From Nakamurella endophytica (GTDB lineage Bacteria; Actinomycetota; Actinomycetes; Mycobacteriales; Nakamurellaceae), in the NCBI RefSeq assembly GCF_014646215.1, contig NZ_BMNA01000005.1, positions 1-64,000 on the forward strand: a stretch of DNA of 64,000 bases, in the 5' to 3' direction. This document shows positions 28,268 to 36,886 of the stretch, one piece after another; the stretch's first letter is position 1, and each line of letters starts with the position of its first letter. A program made the translations under genes and the position numbers. The notes under the pieces are model-generated. The model was not told where the DNA came from. It saw nothing but the letters and a program-made list of their open reading frames with translations, and did not search any database.

Positions 28268-31200
28268 TCACGACCCCGTCAACGGGCTGGGCTGGTCGCC
28301 CACGGGAGTGCGCTGCTGGTTCCCGGTCGCCAGGGTGATGCCCGCACGCCGCTGGTACTCCGCCACGAGCGCCAGCAGGTCCGCTCCCGTGGGTCGCCGC
28401 CCCGCCCGGACGTCGCACGTCGCGACCTTCGTCTCCTGGATGTGCACGTTGGGATCCAGGGTCACACCGAACAGGTCGTTCGCGGAGTCACCGGTGGTCA
28501 GGGCGTCCGAGCCGACCCCCCAGTGATACGGCAGCCCCACCTGGTGCACCGTCCGCCCGTTGACCCGGAGCGGCACCATCCGTTCGGTCACCAGCACCCG
28601 GGCCTCGATCGCGGTCCTGGCCGACACGATCGTGGCCCAGCCACCGTTCTCCAGGCCGCGCTCGGCCGCCAGCGCCGGCGAGACCTCGCAGAAGAACGCC
28701 GGCTGCAGCTCCGACAGGTACGGCAGCCACCGGCTCATTCCGCCGGCCGTGTGGTGCTCGGTCAGCCGGTAGGTCGTGAACACGTAGGGGAAGACCTGGG
28801 CGCCCGGCTCGTCACCGGAGGGACCGGACGGGTTGTCCGGTCGCGGGAACACCTGCCGCGTGGGATTGGCCTGCTGCCGGTAGAGACCGTTGCTGACCGG
28901 CGACTCCTGCGGCTCGTAGTGCGTGGGCATCGGCCCGTCCAGCAGGCCGGTCGGCGCGTACAGCCAGCCCTTGCCGTCGCCCTGCATGATGAACGGGTCG
29001 TCCCCGGCCAGGCCCTTGGGACCGCCCACACCGGGCTCCGGACGGTAGTCCGGGGCGGTGTCGAGCGGGAAGTCGGGCACGTCGTGCCCGGTCCAGGTGC
29101 GCTTCTCGGCGTCCCACCAGACGTAGGCCTTGCGCTCGCTCCACGGCCGCCCCTGGGGGTCGGCGGACGCCCGGTTGTAAAGCGTCCTGCGGTTCGACGG
29201 CCAGGCCCAACCCCACTCCGGGGCGACCCAGCTCTGGTCCTGGCCGGGTTTGCGGCGCTGGGACTGGTTGACGCCGTCGGCGTAGACGCCGGTGTAGATC
29301 CAGCAGCCTCCGGACGTCGAGCCGTCGGGTTTCATCTCGGTGTAGCTGGACAGCGGCTGCCCCGCCTTGTCGCCGGACAGGTGCACGCCGTTGATCTCCC
29401 GCAGCACGGCGTCCGCGGAGGGCTCGCCGTGCTCGTCCACCGGGTAGTCCCAGACCAGGTCCAGCAGCGGCCGGTCCCGCTCGAGCGGACCGCTGCCGTC
29501 CTCGCCCCGGGCGAGCCGCTCGCGCATCATCCGGCCCAGGTGGAAGAAAAAGTGCAGGTCGCTGCGGCAGTCCCCGGGTGGCTCGACCGCCTTGTGGTGC
29601 CACTGCAGCAGCCGCTGCGTCTGCGTGAAGGTGCCGTCCTTCTCGACGTGACTGGCGGCCGGCAGGAAGAACACCTCGGTGCCGATGTCCTCGGTGCGCA
29701 GCTCGCCGGTGTGGATCTCCGGGCCGTCCTTCCAGAAGGTCGCCGACTCGATCAGGTTGAGATCCCTGACCACCAGCCACTTCAGGTGCGACATGGCCAA
29801 CCGCTGCATGCGGCCGTGGGCCGACCCGACCGCCGGGTTCTGGCCGAGGAGGAAGTAGCCCTCGACCGTGTCGTCGAGCATGTCCATGACGGTCTGGTAC
29901 GTCCCGTGGTCGCCGGTCAGTTTCGGGATGTACCGGTAGCAGAAGTCGTTGTCGGGCTGCGCTGCGTCGCCCCAGTAGGCCTTGAGCAGGCTGACGGTGT
30001 AGGCGTCGGCAGCGGTCCAGAAGCCCTTTTGCTGCGGGCTGGCGATGGTGGCGACGTAGTCGGCGAGCGAGTCCGAGCCGTGCTCCTGCACCATCGGCAT
30101 CGGCAGGTACCCGGGTAGCAGGTTGAACAGCGTCGGGATGTCGGTCGAGCCCTGGATGCTGGCGTGGCCGCGCAGCGCGAGGATGCCGCCGCCCGGCCGT
30201 CCCATGTTGCCCAGCAGCAGCTGGATGACGGCGGCCCCGCGGATGTACTGCACACCGACGGTGTGGTGCGTCCAACCGACGCTGTACACCCACGCCGTGG
30301 TCCGCTCCCGGCCGCTGTTCTCCACCACCGCCCGGCACACCGCCAGGAAGTCCTCGGGCGGGACACCGCAGACCTCCTGCACCATCTCCGGCGTGTAGCG
30401 GGCATAGTGCCGCTTGAGGACCTGGAAGACGCAGTGCGGGTCCTGCAGCGTCTCGTCGCGGTCCACCTGCCCGTGCCCGAGATTCGCGCCGTGCCCTCCC
30501 AACTCGTGACCCGCGCCGCGGGCGCCCTGCGACGCCTCGTCCTGCGAGCCGTCCTCGCCGCCGCTGTGCCGGCCGCCGCCCTGGTCCGATCCGTGTCCGT
30601 GCTGCTGGCTGTCCCCGCCCTGCCCGGTGTCACCGTCGGCTCCGCCGGAGTTGCGGATCTGCTCCTCCTCGCCGGCCGCGGCCGAGACCGAGGTGCGTCC
30701 CCGGTACTGCCAGGTGGCCGTGTCGTAGGTGCCGCTCTCCGGGTCGTAGCCGGAGAACACCCCGTCCAGGTCGTCGACGTCGACGAAGTCGTCCCGCAGG
30801 ATGGTCGCCGCGTTCGTGTAGGCCACGACGTACTCGCGGAAGTAGCTGTCCGTGGACAGGATGTGGTTGACGATGCCGCCCAGGAAGGCGATGTCGCTGC
30901 CGGCGCGGATGGCGACGTGCCGGTCCGCCACCGCCGAGGTCCGGGTGAACCGCGGGTCGACGTGGATCACCGTGGCGCCGCGCGCCTTGGCCTCCATCAC
31001 CCACTGGAAGCCCACCGGATGGCACTCGGCCATGTTCGAGCCCTGGATGACGATGCAATCCGCGTTGGCCAGGTCCTGCTGGAAGGACGTGGCACCACCG
31101 CGGCCGAACGAGGCCCCCAGACTGGGAACCGTGGCGCTGTGTCAAATACGGGCCTGGTTCTCGATCTGGATGGCCCCCATGGCCGTGAAGATCTTCTTGA

Positions 31201-31720
31201 TCAGGTAGTTCTCTTCGTTGTCCAGGGTCGCGCCACCGAGGCCGGCGATGCCGAGCGTCCGGTTGACGTCGCGGCCCTGGTCGTCGGTGGCCTGCCAGGT
31301 GCGGGCACGGGTGTCGAGCACCCGCTCGGTGATCATCTGCATGGCGGTGTCCAGGTCGAGCGACTCCCACTCGGTGCCGTACGGCCGCCGGTACAGGATC
31401 TTGATCTGCCGGCCCGGGTTGTTGACCAGCTGCTCGCTGGCGGAGCCCTTCGGGCAGAGCCGGCCGCGCGAGATCGGCGAGTCGTGGTCGCCCTCGATCT
31501 GCACGACCTTCTCGTCCTTGACGTAGACGCGCTGGCCGCAGCCCACGGCGCAGTACGGGCAGATGCTCTGCACCACGCGGTCGGCGGTCTCCGTCCGGGC
31601 GGTCACCGCGCGGGTGTGGTCCGAGACCACCGCTGCGCCGCGACCTGTCGGGTCCGACCCGGTCAGCTGCCGGACCACGGGCCAGGACAGGAACGTCCGG
31701 CGGATGTCCTGCAGGGCCAC
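28268..31720 (-). CDS. fdhA: Selenocysteine-containing formate dehydrogenase catalytic subunit
   Basis: Molybdopterin (or tungstopterin) oxidoreductase that oxidises formate to CO2. The frame is interrupted by one TGA at 31142-31144, read as selenocysteine (residue 193); the total is 1150 residues. The sequence around it, NQARI-Sec-HSATVPSLGASFGRG, aligns with the Sec site of E. coli FdnG. An N-terminal [4Fe-4S] motif is CPYCAVGC...RGRLCPKGS, and MGA/pterin binding motifs such as QGSNMAECHPVGFQW follow. There is no Tat signal: the N-terminus MALQDIRRTFLSWP lacks a hydrophobic segment. A His/Gly/Gln-rich insertion of about 75 residues lies at roughly 345-420. GTG start. First gene of the operon. 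Confidence 0.95.
31112..31144 (-). promoter_or_regulatory. Selenocysteine UGA codon with bacterial SECIS hairpin
   Basis: UGA at 31144-31142, then 11 nt, then the stem GGTTCCC (31130-31124), loop AGTCT (31123-31119) and stem GGGGGCC (31118-31112) with G-U pairs. E. coli fdhF has the same layout: UGA, 11 nt, GGUU-type stem and a loop containing GUCU. SelB should bind this element. Confidence 0.82.
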
Positions 31721-32008
31721 GGCCCACCCCCTTCGCCTCGGGTGTCCCCGGTGACTGCACGGTGCCCCGTGCGGTCCGGGTCACACGCTACGACTGTCAC
31801 CGGGTTTCGCACCTGGCGGGGGCGCGACACGCGGTGGCCCGGTCCCGCGGCGCCGTCGGTACCCGGACGGGCGCACCTCCGGGCGCCGCGCCGGTGCACA
31901 TCACCGTGCGTGACCACCGGTGCCGCCGGTCGGCGGAACCGGGGTCGAGCGCCGCCTCGGCGGCAGGCCGGCGGGCTAGCGTCCGCTGCGGGCACGGAGG
32001 GGGATGTG

Positions 32009-32947
32009 ATGGCGGGACGGGACACCGGGCGGCACCCGGTCACCGGTGACGGGCGCGCCGTGGTGCGGCAAGCGGTGAGGCACGCGGTGCGGCAAGCGAT
32101 GCGTCAAGCGGTGCACCAGGAGCGGCGAGCCGGCCACCGGACGTCGCCGGACGGTCGGATCGGCGGACGGCCGGCCCTGCGGCCGTGGCTGGCGGCGCTG
32201 CTGCTGGTGCCACTGCTGGCCGCCTGCAACGGCGGCGCCGCATCCGCCGGCACGTCCGGCACGACCGGCACGGCCTCTGCCGGTCCGACCGCGACGTCCG
32301 GCGCCGCCTCCTCCGCGGCCGGGACCGACACCGCCGCGGGGACCGTGACCGCCGGCGGTGTGACGACGCCGGCCGCGGTCACCGCTCCCAGTGCCACCGG
32401 CACCCGGCCGACCGTGCGCAACGACCTGGCCCGCAACAGCCTGCGCCGGTCGCTGCCGGTGGACGGCGAGCGTTTCGGCCTCCGGGTCGACTACTGGACG
32501 CAGGTGCCCACCGCGCAGTGGTCGGCGACCTCGGCCCGTGATCTGCACCTGGCCGCCTACCTGTCCGTGACCGGCGCGACCGCCCCGCAGGTGCTGCTCG
32601 ACCGCTGGACGGTGCAGTGGCGCACCCTGGCCGTCGTGCCCGTGCTGGACGACGTGCTCCTGGACCAGTGGACCGACGCGCCGACCGGCGACCTGCCGGG
32701 GTGGACCGTGACCGCCACGTACCCGTACGCCTCCGCCGTCACCAGCGGCGGCATCGCCGACGCCCTGCTGGAGCGCTGGCGCGCCGACGGCGGCACCGGC
32801 GTCCCGTCCGATGCCGCGCTGCACACCGCCGGGGTGGACGCCGTCGTCGTCGAGCTCCGCTACGACCTGTCCATCCGCAGCCCGGGCGAGACGCTGTGGC
32901 ACCGCAGGACGGTGCTGGACCGGCTCACCGTGCCGGTCGCCGGCTGA
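32009..32947 (+). CDS. Putative lipoprotein of unknown function
   Basis: A 312-residue protein with a lipoprotein signal (LRPWLAALLLVPLLAAC, Cys near residue 73), an Ala/Gly/Thr-rich linker and a C-terminal domain of about 170 residues (NSLRRSLPVDGERFGLRVDY onwards) rich in Trp and beta strands. No family recognised. The predicted start leaves an unusual basic N-terminal extension of 55 residues before the signal, containing the near-repeat AVRHAVRQAMRQAVHQ; a later start, such as the ATG at 32099, would give a more normal signal peptide. GGAGGGGG precedes the 32009 ATG. It is divergent from fdhA. Confidence 0.7.
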   Translation: MAGRDTGRHPVTGDGRAVVRQAVRHAVRQAMRQAVHQERRAGHRTSPDGRIGGRPALRPWLAALLLVPLLAACNGGAASAGTSGTTGTASAGPTATSGAASSAAGTDTAAGTVTAGGVTTPAAVTAPSATGTRPTVRNDLARNSLRRSLPVDGERFGLRVDYWTQVPTAQWSATSARDLHLAAYLSVTGATAPQVLLDRWTVQWRTLAVVPVLDDVLLDQWTDAPTGDLPGWTVTATYPYASAVTSGGIADALLERWRADGGTGVPSDAALHTAGVDAVVVELRYDLSIRSPGETLWHRRTVLDRLTVPVAG

Positions 32948-33084
32948 CCGCCGGCCGCGGCGGTGGGCGCACACCCACCAGCGGGTGGTGTGGGCGGCCG
33001 CTGCGGTGAGGGACACTGACGGGCGCGCCCGGGCAGTCGGCCCGGAGCCGTCCGGCCGATCAGGCCCTGCAGAGAGGTGTGCCG

Positions 33085-33258
33085 ATGTTCCGACTCGTCC
33101 TCGGCGCCGCTATCGGCTACGTGCTGGGTTCCCGCGCCGGCCGGGAGCGCTACGAGCAGATCAAGCGCTGGAGCTCCCGTGCCGCGGACCATCCCGCCGT
33201 GCAGGGTGCGGCCGGCGTCGTGCGCGCCAAGATCAGCGAGCTGATCCACGGGCGCTGA
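33085..33258 (+). CDS. Small YtxH-like membrane-associated protein (57 aa)
   Basis: A 57-residue protein beginning MFRLVLGAAIGYVLGSRAGRE, a glycine-zipper helix followed by RYEQIKRWSS and an amphipathic C-terminal helix (VVRAKISELIHGR). This pattern is common in small YtxH-like actinobacterial proteins encoded near tRNA-Asn/dnaG. AGAGAGG lies about 8 nt upstream of the ATG. Function unknown; the helix may sit in the membrane. Confidence 0.75.
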   Translation: MFRLVLGAAIGYVLGSRAGRERYEQIKRWSSRAADHPAVQGAAGVVRAKISELIHGR

Positions 33259-33341
33259 CCGCCGACCGCTCGCCGGCCGGTCGGCCCGGCTGCCGTCGAC
33301 CGGCCCCGGCACACCGGCGGCGCGCCGGCCGGCCGCCGGCG

Positions 33342-34004
33342 TCAGTGACCGGGGAGCTCCTTACGGTGATCGGCACGGTCGGCGCGGTCGGCACGGTGCA
33401 CCTCGACGCCGCCGAAGACCGCCGCACCCGTGATGCGGACCAGCGGTGCCCCGGGCGTCTCCGACGTCGAGGTGCGGTCCTGCTGGAAGGCGCCGAGGAC
33501 GCCGGCCCCGTCGACCCGGACCGCGACGCCGTCCGGGACGGTGATCTCGATGCCGCCGAAGACCGCCACCGCGGTGATGGTCACCTCGGCCTCGGCGAAC
33601 CGTGCCTCGGTCAGGTCCAGCTCGATGCCACCGAAGACGGCGAGCGCCGTGAAGCGCTCCGGCACCACCCAGGGGCCCTTGCGCTCCGCCCCGGCGAACA
33701 CGGCGATCGCCGACCGCGAGGTCGGGATCCCGCCGACGCCGGCCACCGCGCCCGTCGAGGGCCGGACGGCGGGCGCCCCGGCGACTGTCGGGGCGAGCGG
33801 ACGGTGCGCCGGCAGGTCCCGGGTCAGCGGCTCCAGCTCGCCCAGGGTGCGGGCGCGGTAGACGGCGTCGAGTCGTTCCTGCAGCTCGTCGGCCGTCAAC
33901 CGGCCCTCGGCCATGCTGGTGGACAGCACGGCGGCCACCTGCTCACGGTCGCGGTCGGAGGCCCGTAGGCGCCCGGGATCGGCGGCCGGCAGTTCCCCCG
34001 TCAT
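33342..34004 (-). CDS. DUF1707 and LiaF-like domain protein
   Basis: A 220-residue protein of two parts. Residues 10-65 are a DUF1707 domain (LRASDRDREQVAAVLSTSMA, EGRLTADELQERLDAVYRAR), which probably binds DNA or protein partners. Residues about 105-210 are a LiaF-like right-handed beta domain with three repeats of the AVFGGIE/AVFGGVE motif, as in cell-wall-active antibiotic response proteins. Soluble and cytoplasmic: no membrane segment is visible. Proteins with this domain pair are widespread in actinobacteria and are assumed to take part in envelope stress sensing. ATG at 34004; no strong ribosome binding site. Confidence 0.82.
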   Translation of the reverse strand: MTGELPAADPGRLRASDRDREQVAAVLSTSMAEGRLTADELQERLDAVYRARTLGELEPLTRDLPAHRPLAPTVAGAPAVRPSTGAVAGVGGIPTSRSAIAVFAGAERKGPWVVPERFTALAVFGGIELDLTEARFAEAEVTITAVAVFGGIEITVPDGVAVRVDGAGVLGAFQQDRTSTSETPGAPLVRITGAAVFGGVEVHRADRADRADHRKELPGH

Positions 34005-34207
34005 GGCCGACACCGTACCGGCCCGCGGAGCGGCCGCAGCGGCCCTCGGCGTCGGGCCCGGGATCCCCGACCGGGACGTCCGACGGGCACCCCGCGCCGA
34101 CCGGGCCGGCGCCGGCCGCGGCGGGGCAGCCGCACGCCGGCGCTGTCGCGGCACCGCGCGGTGCCGAGCAGCACCGGGCGGCACCGGGCGGCACCGGGCG
34201 GCGCAGG

Positions 34208-34753
34208 TCAGCGCCGGTCCCCCGCACCCGCCCCGTCCGGCCGCAGCGAGGCCAGACCCGCGGCCGCCGCGGCGGCGAACCCGGGCGCCGCCGCGTCCGT
34301 GCCCGGGTCGAGCCGGACCTGCCGGGTGAGCCCGTCCCGCCCGGCGACGCGGCGCCACACCAGCCACGCGCCGCCGGCGGGGTGCGGCAGGTGGGCGCTG
34401 ACGGCCACGGAGCCGCGGACCCGAGCGTGCACAACGTCGGTGAGCACCGTCCGGTCCGCGAGGGTGAACCGGCGGGGCGGCAGGTCGACCATCAGTTCCG
34501 TGCCGTCGGGCCACACGTCGATCCGCTCGGCGAGCGTCACGGTCAGCACCCGGTCGGCCAGCGCGGCGCGCGAGATGCCGTGCCAGTCCCAGCGCACGGC
34601 GTCGTCGCCGGTCTGCCACCACAGCCCGAAGCGGGTCGCCACCAGGGCGTCGCCCTCGGCGAGTGACGCCACCGCCAGCACCCGCTCGTCCGGCGCGACC
34701 CGGGCGGCCACCGGCGGGGGCAACCGCCGCGACCGCCGGCCGAACAGCGCCAC
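34208..34753 (-). CDS. Conserved hypothetical protein coupled to dnaG
   Basis: A 181-residue protein without recognised catalytic motif. It begins MALFGRRSRRLPPPVAARV and contains a beta-rich region with repeated Trp (TRFGLWWQTGDDAVRWDWHG) resembling PH-like or bPH folds often found in such proteins. The GTG start lies one nucleotide after the dnaG stop, so translation depends on dnaG. The 3' end is Ala/Gly-rich. Whether it acts in replication or is merely linked is unknown. Confidence 0.72.
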   Translation of the reverse strand: MALFGRRSRRLPPPVAARVAPDERVLAVASLAEGDALVATRFGLWWQTGDDAVRWDWHGISRAALADRVLTVTLAERIDVWPDGTELMVDLPPRRFTLADRTVLTDVVHARVRGSVAVSAHLPHPAGGAWLVWRRVAGRDGLTRQVRLDPGTDAAAPGFAAAAAAGLASLRPDGAGAGDRR

Positions 34754-34754
34754 G

Positions 34755-36683
34755 TCAGACGCCGCCGTTCGCCCGCTCGGCCAGCGCCCTGCGGTACGCC
34801 GACACGCTCATCAGGTCGGCGGCCAGCAGCCGCGCCCGCTCCTGGTCCCCGGACGCCTCCGCCCGCTGCAGCTCCGACCGGATGTCCCGCTCGTCCGCCG
34901 CGGCGACCCGCTCCGCCAGCTTCGCCAGGATCGCGCCCGCGTAGCGGGCGTCCGGTTCGGAACGGGTGTTGACCGGCTCGACGGCCAGCTCGCTGACCAG
35001 GGTCCGCAGCGGGCCGGTGGGCAGCTCGCCGGAGACCGCGGTGATCCAGGCGGCCACGCCCTGCCCCAGCGCCGCCGCCGGACCGCCGGCCGCCGTCACC
35101 GCCTCGTGCACCCGCCGGTACGCCTCGCCCGCGAACGACCGGGCGTCGACCTGGCGGTAGCCGAGGGCGAGCAGGGCCGGCTGCTGCAACGCCATCTTGA
35201 GCAGCTCCCGCTCTGGCAGCAGCCGCAGGTCGTCCGCGCGCGGCAGCCCGGCCCGCACCGGCCGCCCGGCCGGCTCGGCACCGGCCGGCCGTGCCGGCGC
35301 CGGGCGGGTCGCCGGCCGCGACGGCGACCTCGGCGCGTCCGGCGCGGTACCCCGGGCCGCGGACCGGACCCGCCCGGCGATGTCGGTGTGGTCGGCACCC
35401 AACCAGCCCGCGAGCTGCCGGGCGTACTCGTCCCGCAGCCGCTGGTCCTTGATCCCGGCGACGATCGGCACGGTCGCCGCCGCCGCGGCCACCCGGCCCT
35501 CGGCGGTGTCCAGGTCGAAGTGGCCCAGCCGTTCCCGGATCGCGAAGGCGAACAGCGGCTGCTTGCGGTCGAGCAGCTCGCGCAGCGCGGCGTCGCCGCC
35601 GGACTGCCGGAGCTCGCACGGGTCCATGCCGTCCGGTGCGATGCAGACGAAGGTGCGGGCGGCGAACCGCTGGTCGGAGTCGAACGCCTTGAGGGCGGCC
35701 TTCTGACCCGCGGCGTCCCCGTCGAAGGTGTACACGACCTCGCCCGGCACCAGGTCGCCGTCCGCGAGGTACCGGCGCAGGACGCTGATGTGCTCGTCGC
35801 CGAACGCGGTCCCGCACGACGCGACGGCGGTGGTGATGCCGGCCAAGTGCATGGCCATCACGTCGGTGTAGCCCTCGACCACCACGGCGCGCCGCTGCCG
35901 GCCGATGTCCCGCTTGGCCAGGTCGAGCCCGAACAGCACCTGGGACTTGCGGTACAGCACCGTCTCGGCAGTGTTGACGTACTTGGCCTCGATCCGGTCG
36001 TCGTCGTACAGCCGGCGGGCACCGAAGCCGACGACGTCGCCGGAGGCATCACGGATCGGCCAGAGCAGCCGGCGGTGGAACCGGTCGATGTGACCGCGCT
36101 CGCCGGCCCGCGACAGGCCGGCCTTCTCCAGCTCCTGCAGCGAGAAGCCCTGCGCGGTCAGCGCCGTGGTGAGCGCGTCCCAACCGGCCGGGGCGTAGCC
36201 GCAGCCGAAGTGCGCGGCGGCCGCGTCGTCGAAGCCGCGCTCGGCCAGGTAGGCGCGGGCCGGGCCGGCGGCGTCCGTCCGCAGCTGGGCGACGTAGAAC
36301 TCCGCGGCGGCCCGGTTGGCGGCGATCAGCCGGGACCGGGTCCCGCGCTCCTCGCGGGTCGAGCTGCCGCCCTGCACCAGGGTCAGGTGGACGCCGGCGC
36401 GGTCGGCGAGCCGGTGGACCGCCTCCATGAACTCCAGGTGTTCCATCTGCATGACGAACTCGAAGACGTCGCCGCCCTGGTCGCAGCCGAAGCAGTGGTA
36501 CCGGCCGCCCGAGCGGTTCGGCGACACCTGGAACGACGGAGTCTTCTCGTCGTGGAAAGGGCACAGCCCCTTGAGGTTGCCGCCGCCGACCGGCCGCAGG
36601 GCGACGTACTCGGCCACCACCTGGTCGATGCGGTTGGCCTCGCGGACCCGCCCCAGATCCGTCTCGGAGATCCGGCCCGCCAC
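34755..36683 (-). CDS. dnaG: DNA primase
   Basis: Makes RNA primers for Okazaki fragments. The 642-residue protein has the N-terminal zinc-binding domain (CPFHDEKTPSFQVSPNR then YHCFGCDQGGD), the RNA polymerase core with the TOPRIM motif VVVEGYTDVMAMH and DGDAAGQKA metal site, and a C-terminal helicase-binding domain after an Ala/Pro/Arg-rich linker (about residues 440-490). The GTG start has no clear ribosome site. It lies downstream of dgt and upstream of the coupled 181-residue protein; the dgt-dnaG order is standard in actinobacteria. Confidence 0.97.
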   Translation of the reverse strand: MAGRISETDLGRVREANRIDQVVAEYVALRPVGGGNLKGLCPFHDEKTPSFQVSPNRSGGRYHCFGCDQGGDVFEFVMQMEHLEFMEAVHRLADRAGVHLTLVQGGSSTREERGTRSRLIAANRAAAEFYVAQLRTDAAGPARAYLAERGFDDAAAAHFGCGYAPAGWDALTTALTAQGFSLQELEKAGLSRAGERGHIDRFHRRLLWPIRDASGDVVGFGARRLYDDDRIEAKYVNTAETVLYRKSQVLFGLDLAKRDIGRQRRAVVVEGYTDVMAMHLAGITTAVASCGTAFGDEHISVLRRYLADGDLVPGEVVYTFDGDAAGQKAALKAFDSDQRFAARTFVCIAPDGMDPCELRQSGGDAALRELLDRKQPLFAFAIRERLGHFDLDTAEGRVAAAAATVPIVAGIKDQRLRDEYARQLAGWLGADHTDIAGRVRSAARGTAPDAPRSPSRPATRPAPARPAGAEPAGRPVRAGLPRADDLRLLPERELLKMALQQPALLALGYRQVDARSFAGEAYRRVHEAVTAAGGPAAALGQGVAAWITAVSGELPTGPLRTLVSELAVEPVNTRSEPDARYAGAILAKLAERVAAADERDIRSELQRAEASGDQERARLLAADLMSVSAYRRALAERANGGV

Positions 36684-36886
36684 GGGACGAGTCTATGTCC
36701 GGGCGGCGGCCGGCCGAGCCGGTGCTGCACCTGCACCGGTCGTGGGGCCCGGGTCCGCTCGACGGCAGGTCGGGCGGCGGCCGGTGCAGGCGGCGTTCCC
36801 CCAGGCGGTCGGCTCGGCGGTCCGGCCGGTCCTTGCCGGGCCGCCGATCCGGCGGCACAGCCGCCCAGCAGCCGTGGCGCCGGCGG

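Noticed and set aside
31034..31142. Two separate formate dehydrogenase fragments split by a stop (pseudogene)
   Set aside because: The frame continues without gaps through the TGA, family sequence is kept on both sides, a SECIS hairpin follows, and all sel genes are present; it is a selenoprotein.
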